Made by a program: the position numbers and the translations under genes. The notes under the pieces are model-generated. The model did no database searches and had not been told where the DNA came from. It saw only the letters and a program-made list of their open reading frames with translations. Shown piece after piece: positions 31,246-40,037 of a DNA stretch of 40,037 bases (its first letter is position 1; each line of letters opens with the position of its first letter). The DNA is from Acidobacteriota bacterium (GTDB lineage Bacteria; Acidobacteriota; Terriglobia; Terriglobales; Acidobacteriaceae). The stretch covers positions 1 through 40,037 of the forward strand of contig JABDHA010000036.1 of assembly GCA_013285705.1 (NCBI GenBank), given 5' to 3'.

Positions 31246-34200
31246 TTATTGGACGGTCAGGCTTACGGGCGCATTTCTTTGCAATCCGGGCATCGAAGCC
31301 GTGATATTGAGCGTATAGACACCGGAAGGTGTGATTAGCCCCTGTGGCGGACTGGAGGGAGACGTCGACGAGCCACCCGAGGCATGAGTGCCGCATGCGA
31401 TCGGGACGAGTAGGGCAACCGCCAGCAGCAGGATCAGCCACGCACGCGCGGAGAGAGTACCCTTCCTGAATCCAAAGAAGACACAGGGCAAGAGCGCAGC
31501 CAATGCGATGCCTGTTTTCATCCACCGGGCAAATGGAGAGGCCTCTGATGCATTGCCGCTGGAAATTCCGGTTGTCACCGTGACGGTGGCAGATCCTGTG
31601 GAATTGTCCGCGATAACCATAGTCACCGGACTGATCGTACAGGTCGAGTTCTGCGGCGCGCCGGTGCAGCCCATGGTCAGCGTGCCGCTTGAGCCATTGA
31701 CCGGAATCACCTGGACCGTGTAGGTTGCCGTCTGTCCATTCACGATCACAGCGGAAGATGAGCCAGTCACCTGTAATTGGAAGTCTTCACCAGCACCAGT
31801 GAGCGAAACATCCAACGGGGACGGAACATTCGTGGCGCCTACAGTGAGCGAACCGGTGCTCGGACCTGCCTGCGTGGGGTCGAAAGTCACATCAATGTAA
31901 CAACTGCCCGGGCTACCCAGCGTCTGACCGGATGGACAGTTGTTTGCGGCGATTTTGTACTGCCCATTGATGCCGAAGGTCAGTCCGTTCAATGGAGAAC
32001 CGCCGTTATTCGTCAGCACAACCCGCTGCGAACTGCTGACTGTATTTACAGCCTGAGGGCCGAAGTTCAGAGCGGTGGGTAGAGCGGAGATACCAGGTGG
32101 GGGAAGGCCAGTGCCGGAAAGTGCAACCGTCTGGGTACCCAATGCAGTGTTTACAGTCAGGCCGCCGCTTTCAGGGCCTACCTTCGCCGGCACGTACACG
32201 ACCGAGATGGCGCAGGTCGCGTGCCCGATTAGGAAAGAGCCGCAGTTATTCTGGGCGGTGAAGTCGCCGCTCACCGCGATGGAGATGCCCGTCAACGCAA
32301 TGTCGCCATTGTTCGTCAGCGATACCTGTTGCGGAGTGCTTCTTGTTCCTACTTGCTGCTGCGAAAAGCTCAGGCTGGTACCGGAAAGCACGGCGGTTGC
32401 GACAGCCTGACCGTTGCCGGAAAGCTGCACCGCCTGCGTACCCGCATCATCGTGGATGGAAAGGATGCCCGAGCGTCCTCCAGCGGCCGTTGGGGTAAAG
32501 GTAACAGCAATCGTGCATCCATAATTTGGCGCAATCGACGTTCCACAGGTATTCGCGCTGATCTGGAAATCACCAGTGATCACCGGCGCCTGCAGATTTA
32601 CGCTGATGCCACCCGTATTCGAGATGGTGATGTTCTGCGCGCTGGTCGCTGTGCTAATCACAGAATTGCCGAAATTAATGCTCGTGGGCTGCAGCACGAT
32701 ATTCCCCGCAGCCAGGCCCGTGCCTGAGAGCGCAGCGGTCGCCTGTCCGGTGGCCACATTGCCGAAGACGGTGAGAACGCCTTGCAGTGGGCCTGTTCCT
32801 GTTGGAGCAAAACTTACCTGCACGGTGCAAGTGTCGCCCTGGGCCAGCGGCTGAGTGCACTGGTTCTGCTCCGCAAAATTCGGGCTGGCGGTGATGCTCG
32901 TAATCGTCAGCGGGACAGGACTGGTATTTGTAACGGTGACAGTTTGCGCACCGCTGGTGCTATTGACCTGCTGGCTTGCGAAGGTAAGGGCCGGAGGATT
33001 CAAGCCGGCTGCGGAGACCGGTGTGCCTGCTGTCGCCAGCGGTGTCTGCCAAATTCCTCGGCCATAGGTAGCCACGCGCAGTAACGAGATACTCGAATCG
33101 TTGAAGGCGCTCAGTTGCGTCATCGGAGCATTGGGCAATCCGGTGCCGAAGACGCTCCAGCAAGCTTGCGATGTGTCGGTGCACACGTTGATGTTGCGCG
33201 TCACATAGACACCCGTGTCGAGGGCAACATATACAGTATTCGCGTCGTTGGGGTCGACAAGGATGCTGTTTGCCGGTGCATCCGGCAGGTTCGCGGCAAT
33301 GGCGATCCAGTGGGCACCGCCATCCACCGAACGGTACGCCACAGAGCCGTTGAAACCATTGCCGATGAAGCCCTGCGTCGTCACGTAAATGGTGTTCCCA
33401 GTGCTGTCATGCGGATCGACATAAATGCTCGACACATCGAAACCCGGAGAATTGAACCCTGCCTGCGGGCTGTTGATGACAGGGGCATTGGAGAGATCGC
33501 TCCAGGTCGCAGTCGCTCCGGTAGCGCCACTGACGGGTGCGCTATAAACGTGGCCCGGCACGGTCGCGCCACCATCAGCCGCCCCTGCCATTCCTGCATA
33601 CAACTGCTCGGGTGTCCCAACCGCATCATTCGGCGTACCGGACGCAGCCAGGGAACGAATCTGCGCATTGCCATTGCAGAAGGGTCCCTGAAGGTTATCG
33701 AGCATCGAGCTGATGACATTATTTGCGCTCCACCCGATTCCATCCGCAGGGCCACGCCAAACGCGACAGGTCCCGATGATCATGTTCGCTGAATTTTGCG
33801 GATCCAGAATCCAGGGCGCGGTTTCCGTCAGACCAAAGCCGTCATCTCCTACCTGCGCATTTCCGATAACGGGCGAGCCAAAGCCTGCCTTATTGCAGGC
33901 TGCTCCCTGCGCGCATTGGTTGATCGAGATGGGAAATGCCGATGTGGCGTACCAGTTCTGCGGGTTTTCCGGATCGATCGCGTTGTAATCGCCCTCGCCG
34001 TCCAGTACCTGCCCCCAGGCGCTTACGCCGTTTTGAGCAGCCGCTGTACCGAATTCTCCCATCGCCGCCAACAGCACATTCTGGTCCTGGGGATGCTGAG
34101 AAAAACTTCCCACTTCGGCCAGCGAGCCGATGCTGCCATTCAGGTTCTGGAAATGCGTCGCGTCATCGGCAGAACAGGTTGGCTGTGTCTGGTTTACATC

Positions 34201-35760
34201 GTCCGTTGTGCGCCATATACCACCGTCGTTGCCGAAATACATCAACGTCAGATTGCTCGCGCCGAATGTCGCATCGAAAACATGCTGCGAGGGCGCGACA
34301 TGCGCCGCCGCACAACCACCAACATTGGTAGTGTTGCGCCAGACACAGCTGTTGGCCAGGCTGCAGCGAAATATATCCTGCGTGCCGACAAAGAGCAGCG
34401 TGTCCTGCTGGGACGGAACAGCGGCAAGCGATAAATCATAGTCGCCCTGAGGAATTGCTGTGCCATTAGACGCAGTATCGATTACCGTATCTGCGATCTG
34501 CTTTGAAAAAGTAACGGTCGCGAATGCACATCCGCTTGTACCCGCATTGCAAACGTCCTGCCAGAGACCCTGGTCACTGTTGTTGCCATCGACCGTTATG
34601 GCAAAGAGGTCGCCAGTGACAGGCTGCGATGTAATGGTTCCGCGAAAGATAGGGCACTGCGATGAGGCAAGTCCATTGGGGTCCGCCGGACAGTTCGCCC
34701 CATTCAGTCCCGGCTGATTCGCGAGCCTGGTCCACGTAACTCCATCAGGCGACGAGTAGTAGCCGTGGAATTGGACGGCAGCATAAAATTGCTTGCGAAT
34801 GGGGTTCCACGTTACGGAGGTAGCTGAGTTCCCCCCGTAGCCAGCCGGCGTGCTTTGAGAGGACTGGATGACCTGCTGCGGGTCGTCCTCGATCGTCGAA
34901 AGCTGCCAGCTTTGGCCTGCATCGGTGGAGTAAAAGAGACCTGCAATGCTGCTCGCGCTGCCCGCATTGACGGCTCCGCCCTCGGCTGACTGCGCGACCG
35001 CTGCAACCACCAGTTGCGGGTTGAGCGTGCTCCAGGCAAAACCGGCGACCCCTTCGCCGATAAGAGAAATGCCGCGCAGCGCGCTCTGCCAACTGGAAAT
35101 GAGACACCAGGTATTCCCTTTATCCGCAGAACGAAGAATGCCCGCGCCGTAATACGAGTCGGAAGCGTCGTTGGGATCCCCGGTGCCGGCAAGGATGACG
35201 CCTGTGCCGCCGGGCTGAACGGTCAGCGCGCCAATACTGAGCGAAACAAGTGGAGGCGTAGTGCAGCCTGCGGAAACCGGGAGGGTATCTGTGAGCGGCG
35301 AAAAGGTGACCGAGCCTGCTGCGGTAGCTGCCGCGTTCGTCGACTTCCAGACACCCCCGCCTGTTGAGCCTACATAGACTGTATTACCGCTGGCGTCGGA
35401 GGGGTCGACGGCGATGCTAGTAACGCGTCCACTGATGAGCCCGAAGTTGCTCGTATCGACCGCTGAAGGACCAAGCGACGTCCACTGCCCATTCAGCGGT
35501 GTGGTGCCGCTCGACTCCGCCTTGAGCGATTCATGCTGCGCCCGGGCCTTCATCAGCAACTCAGCTGGGTTTTGTCTGCTTTTGCTGGTGGTACGGTTCA
35601 GACTGCGTTGCGCGAGAAAGCGCGCGGAGCGTTTCGCGTTGGAGGAAATAGGCGTCTTTGCCGCAGAGATTGGCTGTGCTTGCTGCGCAGCCATGAATCC
35701 GCAACCAGGTGCGACGACAGAGGCCAACAAGGCCAGCTTCCACCACCGAATCGTTGCCAT
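31246..35760 (-). CDS. Giant surface protein: BNR repeats and choice-of-anchor-D domains
   Basis: A 1504-residue exported protein. After a signal peptide (cleavage near MAA, about 24), residues about 90-905 are a beta-propeller of BNR/sortilin-like repeats (TVYVGSTGGGVWKSTN, GILRSADKGNTW, GLFYSTDAGQSW, AYRSVDGGAHW, GVYVTRNIN, ending YGRGIWQTPLA). Then follow four Ig-like ASH/choice-of-anchor-D domains (about 915-1330), each with FG.Q.V..TS...V.LTN and a Cys pair. A further Ig-like domain (about 1330-1400) and two hydrophobic helices (LALLPCVFFGF and LILLLAVALLVPIACG) precede a short beta tail ending SLTVQ. Such architectures are frequent in Acidobacteria and are thought to be cell-surface adhesins or glycan binders; no enzymatic site is seen. 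SD AGAGG lies 4 bases from the ATG. Confidence 0.88.
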   Translation of the reverse strand: MATIRWWKLALLASVVAPGCGFMAAQQAQPISAAKTPISSNAKRSARFLAQRSLNRTTSKSRQNPAELLMKARAQHESLKAESSGTTPLNGQWTSLGPSAVDTSNFGLISGRVTSIAVDPSDASGNTVYVGSTGGGVWKSTNAAATAAGSVTFSPLTDTLPVSAGCTTPPLVSLSIGALTVQPGGTGVILAGTGDPNDASDSYYGAGILRSADKGNTWCLISSWQSALRGISLIGEGVAGFAWSTLNPQLVVAAVAQSAEGGAVNAGSASSIAGLFYSTDAGQSWQLSTIEDDPQQVIQSSQSTPAGYGGNSATSVTWNPIRKQFYAAVQFHGYYSSPDGVTWTRLANQPGLNGANCPADPNGLASSQCPIFRGTITSQPVTGDLFAITVDGNNSDQGLWQDVCNAGTSGCAFATVTFSKQIADTVIDTASNGTAIPQGDYDLSLAAVPSQQDTLLFVGTQDIFRCSLANSCVWRNTTNVGGCAAAHVAPSQHVFDATFGASNLTLMYFGNDGGIWRTTDDVNQTQPTCSADDATHFQNLNGSIGSLAEVGSFSQHPQDQNVLLAAMGEFGTAAAQNGVSAWGQVLDGEGDYNAIDPENPQNWYATSAFPISINQCAQGAACNKAGFGSPVIGNAQVGDDGFGLTETAPWILDPQNSANMIIGTCRVWRGPADGIGWSANNVISSMLDNLQGPFCNGNAQIRSLAASGTPNDAVGTPEQLYAGMAGAADGGATVPGHVYSAPVSGATGATATWSDLSNAPVINSPQAGFNSPGFDVSSIYVDPHDSTGNTIYVTTQGFIGNGFNGSVAYRSVDGGAHWIAIAANLPDAPANSILVDPNDANTVYVALDTGVYVTRNINVCTDTSQACWSVFGTGLPNAPMTQLSAFNDSSISLLRVATYGRGIWQTPLATAGTPVSAAGLNPPALTFASQQVNSTSGAQTVTVTNTSPVPLTITSITASPNFAEQNQCTQPLAQGDTCTVQVSFAPTGTGPLQGVLTVFGNVATGQATAALSGTGLAAGNIVLQPTSINFGNSVISTATSAQNITISNTGGISVNLQAPVITGDFQISANTCGTSIAPNYGCTIAVTFTPTAAGGRSGILSIHDDAGTQAVQLSGNGQAVATAVLSGTSLSFSQQQVGTRSTPQQVSLTNNGDIALTGISIAVSGDFTAQNNCGSFLIGHATCAISVVYVPAKVGPESGGLTVNTALGTQTVALSGTGLPPPGISALPTALNFGPQAVNTVSSSQRVVLTNNGGSPLNGLTFGINGQYKIAANNCPSGQTLGSPGSCYIDVTFDPTQAGPSTGSLTVGATNVPSPLDVSLTGAGEDFQLQVTGSSSAVIVNGQTATYTVQVIPVNGSSGTLTMGCTGAPQNSTCTISPVTMVIADNSTGSATVTVTTGISSGNASEASPFARWMKTGIALAALLPCVFFGFRKGTLSARAWLILLLAVALLVPIACGTHASGGSSTSPSSPPQGLITPSGVYTLNITASMPGLQRNAPVSLTVQ

Positions 35761-35933
35761 GGACCTCTTGTCCGCTCACACTGAAGAAAAGCACTTCTGC
35801 GCCATAGGCAGACGCAGAAGCGTTCCAGTGACTTTTCATAGTTGCGGAAAGTGGCTTCATTATGCGTGAAGCTTTGCAGGACGCAAAGTTACTTTGGTGC
35901 ACGAGGAGGCCGTGAAATAAGGCAACGCAGGAT

Positions 35934-37358
35934 TCAGTCGCCTTTCCAATTGTCGGTTGCGACGTTCTCTATATAGCGCTTGGAATTGAATTTCTTCCCC
36001 GTCGATGCACCGGACATATAGCGAATGGTGCCGAAGATCGGACGCTCGAACCATGGGCGGTCATGCACCCCGGCCATGGCCCATGCAATGCCCTGATAGC
36101 CGTTCGGATCGCGTCCGTCGAGCTCATACTTGTCGTTCAGAATCACGGCATATTCAAAGGCCCGCGCCGGGTTAGGCGACCATTCGAGAATTTTCTTCGC
36201 CCAGTACATGCGCAGGTAATTATGCATCCATCCGTACTTCACCATCTGCATCTGCGCCGCGTTCCATAACTCGTCGTGGGTCTTCGCCTGCTCCATTTCT
36301 TCGAGTGTGTATTGCGGATCGCGCTTATCGCGCGCGTGCTCGCGCAGAGTTTTCTGCGCCCAATCCGGCGCACACTCGAGCGAATCATAATTGAACACAT
36401 ATTTCACGAAGTTCACAGATATCTCGCGCCATCCGATCAACTCGTTGATATAGGCGTCGCAGGCTTCTTGTGTCACTTTGCCTTCTTCTACGGCCTTCTG
36501 CGCGGCCAGAGCAATGGTGATAGGGCTGATGTGCCCAAAGTGAAGATAGGGCGAGAGACGGCTGGTCCCATCCCATTCAGGATGATTGCGTTTGGTCGCA
36601 TAAGCGTGCAGGTGGTGGGCAACGAACTCTTTGAGACGCGCCTGCGCGGCATGTGTTCCGCCAGTAAACGTATCGACAGGACCAACGCTCCGGTCGAAAT
36701 CCTTCCAGCCTTTGGTAACATCCTCGCGCACATTGAATGACTCAAAATGCACTGGGCGTTTCCATCCATGCTGCGCTTTTGTCTTTGGCTGGCGAACGAG
36801 GTACTTCGGCAACTCCGCATAGAGCCGCGGTTTCATGATGTGCAGCGCATATTGGTGCTTGGGAAAGAGCTTCGAGGGCACAACCACATCGGCATCGACG
36901 GTAAGAAATGGCAGGTGCAGGCGCCTCGCCAGCACTTGTCGCCAGCGCTCCGGTTCGCGGCAGGGATTTTCATCGCCGACTAAGAGAGCCGCGCCGACTT
37001 CCAGCAGCAGCTTTTCCAGTTGGTTGTCGGGTGGACGCCTCACAATGAATGTCACGTTGCGCTCGGCAAGGTCTTCTTCTATGTCCGGCAATCCCTGATT
37101 CAAAAACACGTAGTGGCGCAGATTGGCATGAGGAAAGTTTGAGATTGCGGAGAAGTACACAATGATGGGTAGCTTCAGCTCATTGCCGAGAGCGATAGCC
37201 AAATCGAGCGCCGGGTTGTCGACGCCGCGCTGTGCGCGTTGCATCCAATAGACAACACATTTGCCATCGTTCAGCGGCTCGCCGCCACGGCGTATGGTGA
37301 TGCGCGGATTCTCCGCGTAAGACTGCAACAGTTGGGGTAGAAGGTTCGCCTGCGTCAT
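35934..37358 (-). CDS. phr: Class II CPD photolyase
   Basis: A 474-residue flavoprotein that uses light to split cyclobutane pyrimidine dimers. The N-terminal half has the class II start (CVVYWMQRAQRGVDNPALDLAI and PIIVYFSAI) for the antenna domain. The FAD domain contains TSRLSPYLHFGHISP, YINELIGWREISVNFVKY, KYGWMHNYLRMYWAKKILEW and DGRDPNGYQGIAWAMAGVHDRPW (about 412-434), the class II signature. Length is normal. It stands alone between the giant surface protein and the oxidase terminator. The start at 37358 lacks a clear Shine-Dalgarno. Confidence 0.95.
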   Translation of the reverse strand: MTQANLLPQLLQSYAENPRITIRRGGEPLNDGKCVVYWMQRAQRGVDNPALDLAIALGNELKLPIIVYFSAISNFPHANLRHYVFLNQGLPDIEEDLAERNVTFIVRRPPDNQLEKLLLEVGAALLVGDENPCREPERWRQVLARRLHLPFLTVDADVVVPSKLFPKHQYALHIMKPRLYAELPKYLVRQPKTKAQHGWKRPVHFESFNVREDVTKGWKDFDRSVGPVDTFTGGTHAAQARLKEFVAHHLHAYATKRNHPEWDGTSRLSPYLHFGHISPITIALAAQKAVEEGKVTQEACDAYINELIGWREISVNFVKYVFNYDSLECAPDWAQKTLREHARDKRDPQYTLEEMEQAKTHDELWNAAQMQMVKYGWMHNYLRMYWAKKILEWSPNPARAFEYAVILNDKYELDGRDPNGYQGIAWAMAGVHDRPWFERPIFGTIRYMSGASTGKKFNSKRYIENVATDNWKGD

Positions 37359-37436
37359 GCTTCTGTTGAAGATAGATGCTGGTTTTGCCTGTGCAGCGTT
37401 TTAGCGGAACCCGAATTTGAGCGGGTCGCAAAATAG

Positions 37437-37462
37437 AAAACGGCGGCTCGTAAGCCGCCGTT
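37437..37462 (-). terminator. Rho-independent terminator of the cytochrome oxidase operon
   Basis: AACGGCGGCT-CGTA-AGCCGCCGTT (37439-37462) is a perfect 10-base stem. On the minus strand it is followed by TTTTCTATTTT. It lies 20 bases after the stop of the subunit IV gene. Confidence 0.85.
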
Positions 37463-37481
37463 CCGTAAAATTACAGATGAT

Positions 37482-37826
37482 CTACCAGAGACCCCAGGCA
37501 CGGCTCATGTAGTCCGTCAGCGTCATGGTAATGAGAACAATGAATGTAAAGAACCCTGCGGCAACCGTCAGCTTCGTCAGCCGTGAACTGTATTTAACGT
37601 GCATGAAGAAGAGGATGACCAGCACGGCTTTGATGCAGGCGATGGCAATCGCGACAATGGGATTGAAGATGCCCAGCTCGAGATAGGAGGCTCCAACTGT
37701 AAGCCCCGTACCAAGAAGGAGCGCCCCGAAAATCACACCATAGATCTTCGGGCTGACGATGTGTTCCGAGTGGTGCGTCGGTTCCGTATCGAGTACTTCT
37801 ACTTCGTGCGGCGTATGTTCAGACAT
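37482..37826 (-). CDS. Cytochrome c oxidase subunit IV (prokaryotic type)
   Basis: A 114-residue membrane protein with three helices (about 30-52, 56-78, 86-106) and the motif ACIKAVLVILFFMHVKYSSRL, typical of the small prokaryotic COX4 subunit (Pfam PF03626). A His/Glu-rich cytoplasmic N-terminus precedes it. It helps assemble or stabilise the oxidase. It begins 14 bases after the subunit III stop with GAGGAT upstream, and is last in the operon before a terminator. Confidence 0.92.
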   Translation of the reverse strand: MSEHTPHEVEVLDTEPTHHSEHIVSPKIYGVIFGALLLGTGLTVGASYLELGIFNPIVAIAIACIKAVLVILFFMHVKYSSRLTKLTVAAGFFTFIVLITMTLTDYMSRAWGLW

Positions 37827-37840
37827 CGGTTATCAAATCC

Positions 37841-38584
37841 TCACTGGTGACGACTGATCAGGTAAAGCAACGGGAAAAGAAAGATCCAGACAATATCGAC
37901 GAAGTGCCAGTACAGACCAAAGTTTTCTATGGTCGTCATGTGGCCGTGCGTATACGCTCCGCCCCACGCTCGCACCACCAAAACAAGCAGGATCGAAATG
38001 CCTATGACCATATGCAGCGCGTGCATGCCAGTCATGGCGAAGTAGAGTGAGAAGTAGACCTGCGTCTTCTGCGCCATGTCCATAGGCAGCGGCGGCTCTT
38101 CTTTATATTGAGCCGAGGGGTGGGTGAAATCCTGCACGCTGAAGTTCAAACCGGGAACATGGTGCTTCTCCCACTTCTCGTGATACTCATCGGCCTTGAC
38201 GCCAAGGAAGACGCAACCGAGAACAATCGTAGCCAGCAGCCAGCCTACCAGAGGTTTACGCCACTTCATTTCCGCCGCGTGGACGCCCATGGCCATGGTG
38301 AAGCTCGAGCAGATGAGTACGGCCGTATTGAATGTGCCCAGAAAGATCGACAGCTGATGACTGCCCGCGACGAACGCGGGGTAGTACCAGTTGCGATAGA
38401 TGAGGTAAGCCGCGAACATGCCGCCAAAGAACATAATTTCGGTCAGCAGAAACAGCCACATGCCGAAGCTCGCTGTTTCGCGCTGCTGCTCTACCGTGGC
38501 AAAATGATGGCGCAAATATGGCGGATGCGCCGCGTGCTCGTCGTGTCCGTGAACTGGCTGGGTTGCGATCGCTTGACTATCCAA
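37841..38584 (-). CDS. ctaE: Cytochrome c oxidase subunit III
   Basis: A 247-residue integral membrane subunit III of an aa3-type oxidase. After a His-rich N-terminus ([17 protein letters not shown]) come several helices including [20 protein letters not shown] with the conserved glutamate, [32 protein letters not shown] (conserved TG.H..H) and [20 protein letters not shown] (YWHFVD). The start codon is TTG (38584-38582) within TTGGATAG, which overlaps the subunit I stop, so translation is probably coupled. The next Met (residue 42) is too late to be the start. Confidence 0.93.
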   Translation of the reverse strand: MDSQAIATQPVHGHDEHAAHPPYLRHHFATVEQQRETASFGMWLFLLTEIMFFGGMFAAYLIYRNWYYPAFVAGSHQLSIFLGTFNTAVLICSSFTMAMGVHAAEMKWRKPLVGWLLATIVLGCVFLGVKADEYHEKWEKHHVPGLNFSVQDFTHPSAQYKEEPPLPMDMAQKTQVYFSLYFAMTGMHALHMVIGISILLVLVVRAWGGAYTHGHMTTIENFGLYWHFVDIVWIFLFPLLYLISRHQ

Positions 38585-40037
38585 CGGTCTGCACCTCGTG
38601 TTCCGTCTGGTGTGCCAGCCATTCGTAGTCGTATGCCTCGTGGTCTACGATTGGCGTTTCGATAAAGTTTTCTGTCAGTGGCGGAGACTGGATCTGCCAC
38701 TCAAGACCCGTCGCCTGCCAGGGATTGCTGCCGGCGATCTTGCCGTATTTCAGTGACCACGTCAGGTAGAGCATCGGAAGCAGGTAACCGATACCCAGCA
38801 CCGTAGCACCGGCCGTCGACAGAACATTCAGTACCTGGAATTCCGGTGGATACGCAGCATACCGGCGCGGCATGCCCAGATAACCCACGATGAACTGCGG
38901 GAAGAAGGTCAGGTTGAAGCCGATAAAGGTTGTCAACGCGGCCAGCTTCGAGAGCGCCTCCGGATACATGCGTCCTGTCATCTTTGGCCACCAGAAGTGG
39001 ATGCCGGACAGGAAGGCCATCAACATGCCACCTACCATGACGAAATGGAAGTGCGCAACGATAAAGTAGGTTTCGGTGAGGTGGATATCCATACCCAGCG
39101 ATCCGAGAAAGACGCCGGTAAGGCCGCCGATCGTGAACAAGCCCATGAAACCGAAGGCATAGAGCATCGGTGTCTCAAAGGTGATAGAGCCTTTATAGAG
39201 TGTCGCGGCCCAGTTGAAGATCTTGATAGCGGAAGGTACCGCCACCAGCATCGTCAGCAGGGAGAAGACCAGAGCCGAGTAATTTGAGACACCCATGATG
39301 AACATGTGGTGCTCCCAGACGAAGAATCCGAAGACGGCAATCGCAACCGAGGAAAACGCTACAGCGGTGTATCCAAAGACGCGTTTGCGCGAGAAGGTGC
39401 TGATGACCTCGGAAATAACGCCCATACCGGGCAGAATCATGATGTATACGGCAGGGTGTGAATAGAACCAGAAGAGGTGTTGGAATAGGAGCGGATCCCC
39501 TCCCTTGGTCGGGTCAAAGACGCCAATTCCGATCGTGCGCTCCAGAATGACCAGCACCAGCGTAATCGCCAACACCGGCGTGCCCAGAACCATCAGGATC
39601 GATGCCGCATAATGCGACCACACAAACAGCGGCAGACGGAACCAGGTCATTCCCGGAGCGCGCATGCGATGGATGGTCACTATGAAGTTCAACCCGGTAA
39701 AGATGGAACTGAATCCCGCGATAAAGACCGCCAACCCCGCCGTAATGACATGCGTATTCAGGTAGTGGGTACTCAGCGGCGTCGTGAAGGTCCAGCCGGT
39801 ATCCACGCCCCCCATAATCAGCGCAGCCAGGGTGAAGATTCCGCCGGCAATGTAGAGATACCAGCTCAGCAGGTTGATCTTCGGGAACGCGAGATCTTTG
39901 GCGCCTACCATGATCGGGATCACGAAGTTGCCGATGGTTGCCGGAACCGATGGCACCAGGAACAGGAAAACCATGATGATGCCGTGCATGGTGAACACCT
40001 TGTTATAGGTGTCTGTCGCCATCAGGTCGGATTGCGG
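38577..40037 (-). CDS. ctaD: Cytochrome c oxidase subunit I, A2-type (5' end cut by right edge)
   Basis: The 481 residues from ATG 40022 lack the first helices of subunit I; the frame continues open to the window edge (PQSDL before the ATG), so the gene is cut. It reduces oxygen at a haem a3-CuB centre and pumps protons. Visible are [33 protein letters not shown] (numbered from that ATG: CuB ligand His189 and cross-linked Tyr193), [10 protein letters not shown] (two CuB histidines) and [11 protein letters not shown] (the axial histidines of both haems). The classical HPEVY glutamate is Ala191 and is preceded by Tyr187-Ser188, the hallmark of A2-type oxidases such as that of Rhodothermus. The gene is upstream of, and overlaps by 8 bases, subunit III. 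Confidence 0.95.
   Translation of the reverse strand, partial: PQSDLMATDTYNKVFTMHGIIMVFLFLVPSVPATIGNFVIPIMVGAKDLAFPKINLLSWYLYIAGGIFTLAALIMGGVDTGWTFTTPLSTHYLNTHVITAGLAVFIAGFSSIFTGLNFIVTIHRMRAPGMTWFRLPLFVWSHYAASILMVLGTPVLAITLVLVILERTIGIGVFDPTKGGDPLLFQHLFWFYSHPAVYIMILPGMGVISEVISTFSRKRVFGYTAVAFSSVAIAVFGFFVWEHHMFIMGVSNYSALVFSLLTMLVAVPSAIKIFNWAATLYKGSITFETPMLYAFGFMGLFTIGGLTGVFLGSLGMDIHLTETYFIVAHFHFVMVGGMLMAFLSGIHFWWPKMTGRMYPEALSKLAALTTFIGFNLTFFPQFIVGYLGMPRRYAAYPPEFQVLNVLSTAGATVLGIGYLLPMLYLTWSLKYGKIAGSNPWQATGLEWQIQSPPLTENFIETPIVDHEAYDYEWLAHQTEHEVQTVG

Noticed and set aside
38577..40022. Taking ATG 40022 as the real start of oxidase subunit I
   Set aside because: The frame stays open to the window edge and the first helices with a haem ligand are missing, so the gene must begin outside.
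1..40037. tRNA/rRNA genes, CRISPR arrays, prophage genes or an intact transposase
   Set aside because: No cloverleaf with conserved T-loop, no regularly spaced direct repeats, and no integrase, transposase or phage structural motifs were found on reading both strands.

Overview
The window looks like a chromosomal segment of an acidobacterium (Acidobacteriota, Terriglobia; Acidobacteriaceae-like). This is inferred from protein families and has not been tested by a search. Supporting signs are an ABC-type permease of the acidobacterial duplicated orphan permease (ADOP) type plus the 3' relic of a second one, a very large BNR-repeat/choice-of-anchor-D surface protein with the C-terminal arrangement common in this phylum, an A2-type haem-copper oxidase, and moderately GC-rich DNA. 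No tRNA, rRNA, CRISPR array, intact transposase or phage gene was seen.

Left part (1-12.5 kb): an accessory-looking, patchy region. It holds the end of an unknown protein, an ADOP permease, a small multi-pass membrane protein, a tannase/feruloyl esterase, a divergent arsenic locus (arsR against arsM-arsC-acr3), a TetX-like flavin monooxygenase, and several broken genes: an ADOP 3' end, a SnoaL-like N-terminus fused onto the acr3 stop codon, and a frameshifted unknown gene. Threaded between these genes are at least five, perhaps six or seven, diverged copies of a short dispersed repeat whose ends share an inverted core (GGCCAGTGT / ACACTGGC). None was noticed in the remaining 28 kb.

Middle (12.5-24.8 kb): mostly carbohydrate metabolism. 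A stand-alone UBP zinc-finger protein is followed by a plus-strand series: PLP-dependent decarboxylase, aldose-epimerase-like protein, galactokinase, a short alpha-glucan phosphorylase with a complex inverted-repeat leader, and an 80-residue unknown protein. On the minus strand lies an apparent operon of a sugar/ureide-type permease, ribokinase, and a secreted glycosidase-like protein fused to a SUMF1-type domain. A LacI-family regulator that has lost its DNA-binding half lies divergently beside it. A PHP-domain protein follows.

Right part (24.8-40 kb, all minus strand): gatC-gatA (tRNA-dependent amidotransferase), an exopolysaccharide pair (phosphoglycosyl transferase and Wza-like export protein with a terminator between them), a CuA-type cupredoxin, the 1504-residue surface protein, a class II CPD photolyase, and the cytochrome c oxidase genes for subunits I-III-IV ending in a strong terminator. 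Subunit I runs off the right edge. Its YSHPAVY motif in place of HPEVY marks an A2-type oxidase.

The most interesting items are the dispersed repeat family, the nested inverted-repeat leader in front of the glucan phosphorylase, the glycosidase-like/SUMF1 fusion linked to ribokinase, the overlapping arsR/arsM promoters with a predicted leaderless arsR, and the TetX-like enzyme.
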